A DNA stretch of 7,409 bases from Bacteroidota bacterium (lineage in GTDB: Bacteria > Bacteroidota > Bacteroidia > Bacteroidales > Prolixibacteraceae): NCBI GenBank assembly GCA_030691295.1, contig JAUYEQ010000402.1:1-7409 (forward strand). The letters run 5' to 3'. Shown here piece after piece: positions 6,162 to 7,409 of this stretch. The notes under the pieces were generated by a model. The model ran no database searches. It was not told where the DNA came from and saw only the letters and a list, made by a program, of their open reading frames with translations. Within the stretch, counting starts at the first letter, position 1. Each line of letters opens with the position of its first letter. The position numbers and the translations under genes are program-made.

Positions 6162-6285
6162 GCAAATCAAATTTCTATAGGAAGTGGTGGAAATTATACT
6201 TTTCCATCTCCTTACCTTCTTTGATAAGATTTTGAAATTTTGTAGTTTCACACTAGATATAATAATTCAAGATATATTGATTTCC

Positions 6286-6588
6286 ATGGATCTTCCAATA
6301 CAACAATCTCAACCGAAAATAAGGCCATTTCTCTTATGGGATGTGACCCGTGAAGGATTTGATTTTTCGAAAAACAAGCAATTGGTAATTGAAAGAACCT
6401 GCTCTTTAGGTAATTTTTCTGATTTTAAAGAGATTGTTAGCTTTTATGGATTCGATACTATTAAAGAGGAACTTATAAAATCTGCCTCTTTAGATCGAAA
6501 ATCACTTTCCTTTTTCAGCCTTTTTTTTGATATTCCATTAGAAAAATTTAAATGCTATTCAAAGAACCTGTTGCTCCTTCAACATTGA
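6286..6588 (+). CDS. DUF6922-like small protein, putative antitoxin-side partner of AbiEii-like gene
   Basis: This is a 100-residue cytosolic protein without signal peptide or membrane segment. It resembles the Bacteroidota family (DUF6922) encoded just upstream of AbiEii/AbiGii-type nucleotidyltransferase toxins. Seen motifs are FLLWDVTREGFDFSKNKQLV (14-33), an IIERT-like segment, a DFKEIVSFYGFDTIKEELI helix region (45-63) and the final SLDRKSLSFFSLFFDIPLEKFKCY (67-90), which is the typical C-terminal signature. An antitoxin role is inferred from gene order, not shown. Upstream in-frame GTG codons from 6184 would add 34 hydrophobic residues that do not fit the family; the ATG at 6286 starts close to the conserved region. 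The gene overlaps the start of the next by 37 bases, as is usual for this pair, suggesting translational coupling. The reading frame is intact although its partner is broken. It is visibly AT-richer than the flanking housekeeping genes. Confidence 0.75.
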   Translation: MDLPIQQSQPKIRPFLLWDVTREGFDFSKNKQLVIERTCSLGNFSDFKEIVSFYGFDTIKEELIKSASLDRKSLSFFSLFFDIPLEKFKCYSKNLLLLQH

Positions 6589-6880
6589 AAATTATTCAAA
6601 AGCTTTTCAGTATTGATGACCTGGACCATTTTGATTTGGTGGGAGGAACTGCTTTGGCCTTGCAAATCGGGCATCGGATTTCGGTTGACATTGACATGTT
6701 CACCAAAAGTGTCTTTGATAACAAACAATTAAAGGAATGTTTGCTTGAAAATTTTCATGGGCACGAACTAACAACAACATCAACTTCATAAAGAACAAAA
6801 GGATTACATTTGAAAAGCTAAAATCCATTCTAGTTAAAGAAACTGAAGATTATCTAAAAAAAATAATCGATAGAAAATAA
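6552..6880 (+). pseudogene. AbiEii-like nucleotidyltransferase toxin remnant with internal deletion
   Basis: Intact relatives are about 200 residues or more and act as nucleotidyltransferase toxins of AbiE-type pairs. Here only 79 residues are read before a TAA at 6789. MLFKEPVAPSTL is a normal N-terminus, and LVGGTALALQIGHRISVDIDMFT (29-51) carries the nucleotidyltransferase GG motif and the metal-binding Asp46/Asp48. After LLENFHG the sequence becomes unrelated (HELTTTSTS). In the -1 frame, from about 6779 to the TAA at 6880, the sequence reads INFIKNKRITFEKLKSILVKE and continues to IIDRK. That looks like the usual C-terminal tail of the family (ITWEEVK-type). The middle, with the remaining catalytic lysine region and the KD..DL segment, is missing. 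I infer a deletion of about 100 or more codons that also shifted the frame, near the ACA/AAC-rich tract 6768-6785. The product is almost surely inactive. Confidence 0.75.
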
Positions 6881-6914
6881 ATAGGGTTTTTATTAATAAT
6901 TTATCAATAATTTT

Positions 6915-7409
6915 ATGACCTTAATCAGATCAATATCAGGAATTCGCGGAACAATTGGCGGTAAGCCGGGCGAAGGTTTAAGTCCGCTCGATGTGGTAAA
7001 ATATACAGCAGCCTACGCCGAATGGGCCAAGCAGCAACATCCCGGACAAACAATTACCATTGTTGTTGGCCGCGATGCCCGCATTTCAGGGCCGATGGTT
7101 CAGTCGCTGGTGGTGGCCACACTTTCAGGAATGGGTTGTCTGGTCGTTGATTTGGGAATGGCAACAACTCCCACTACCGAAATCGCGGTGAAAGAAGAAC
7201 AGGCGCAGGGTGGAATTATCCTGACTGCCAGTCACAATCCGAAACAGTGGAATGCATTGAAATTACTCAATCATCATGGCGAATTTCTGGATGCTGCTGA
7301 GGGAGCTTTGGTATTGGAAATTGCAGAAAATGAATCGTATAGCTTTGCCGAAGTGGATGACTTGGGAGAAGTATTTATTAAAGATTATACCGATACACAC
7401 ATTCAGCAG
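6915..7409 (+). CDS. glmM: Phosphoglucosamine mutase, N-terminal part (runs off window)
   Basis: The enzyme interconverts glucosamine-6-phosphate and glucosamine-1-phosphate, on the route to UDP-GlcNAc for peptidoglycan and lipopolysaccharide. The first 165 codons are present and the frame is still open at the window edge; full-length relatives have about 450-460 residues. The N-terminus SISGIRGTIGG (6-16) and VVGRDARISGP (50-60) are typical of the alpha-D-phosphohexomutase family. The active-site phosphoserine loop is TASHNPKQWNALK, with Ser106. The TLIRSISGIRGTIGG start and TASHNPKQWN are characteristic of the Bacteroidota enzyme, but a phosphomannomutase/phosphoglucomutase specificity cannot be fully excluded without the C-terminal sugar-binding loop. 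The ATG at 6915 lies 34 bases after the toxin remnant, in an AT-rich leader with a TTATTAATAA palindrome at 6890-6899. Base composition rises sharply compared with the preceding locus. Confidence 0.88.
   Translation, partial: MTLIRSISGIRGTIGGKPGEGLSPLDVVKYTAAYAEWAKQQHPGQTITIVVGRDARISGPMVQSLVVATLSGMGCLVVDLGMATTPTTEIAVKEEQAQGGIILTASHNPKQWNALKLLNHHGEFLDAAEGALVLEIAENESYSFAEVDDLGEVFIKDYTDTHIQQ

Noticed and set aside
6184..6285. N-terminal extension of the DUF6922-like protein from a GTG start
   Set aside because: The 34 extra residues are hydrophobic and unlike the family; the ATG at 6286 lies close to the conserved region.

Overview
The window most likely comes from a Bacteroidota chromosome, probably Bacteroidales/Marinilabiliales-like; the rank below phylum is a guess. 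Several genes are preceded by the Bacteroidota -7 promoter element TAnnTTTG. Shine-Dalgarno sites are mostly absent. Two gene families are typical of the phylum: a DUF4294 secreted protein and a small protein of the type paired with AbiEii-like nucleotidyltransferases.

Layout: pcm (protein-L-isoaspartate methyltransferase) lies on the minus strand at 131-781. A divergent Gfo/Idh/MocA-fold protein that lacks the family's catalytic EKP motif is at 919-1761 (+). It is followed by a full-length polyprenyl-phosphate sugar-1-phosphate transferase at 1841-3256 (+), which has its own promoter and a structured leader. A secreted DUF4294 protein (3314-3901, -) diverges from a complete ArcA-type arginine deiminase (4019-5287, +). 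A TrmH/SpoU-family RNA 2'-O-methyltransferase follows (5381-5911, +). The stretch 5912-6900 is AT-rich and accessory-looking. It holds a candidate small RNA or orphan terminator, an intact 100-residue DUF6922-like gene, and the wreck of its AbiEii-like partner. The window ends inside the first 165 codons of a glmM-type phosphoglucosamine mutase (6915-7409, +).

Most genes are housekeeping or envelope functions and do not form one operon; each has its own intergenic region, often with a recognisable -7 element. The sugar transferase (first step of exopolysaccharide or O-unit assembly) and GlmM (UDP-GlcNAc precursor) both serve surface polysaccharide and wall synthesis, but they are far apart here.

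Three features stand out. A 16-bp repeat family, unit TTCGRAGTGCCTARAR, sits immediately after the stop codons of both pcm and arcA in the same orientation, and at arcA it builds a perfect 15-bp hairpin. The AbiEii-like gene has lost its middle: the N-terminal nucleotidyltransferase motif and the C-terminal tail survive in different frames, while the small upstream partner gene is intact. A possible short transcript at about 6075-6145 has a consensus -7 element, two stems and a T-tract. I see no complete new defence system; the toxin-antitoxin-like locus is degraded.
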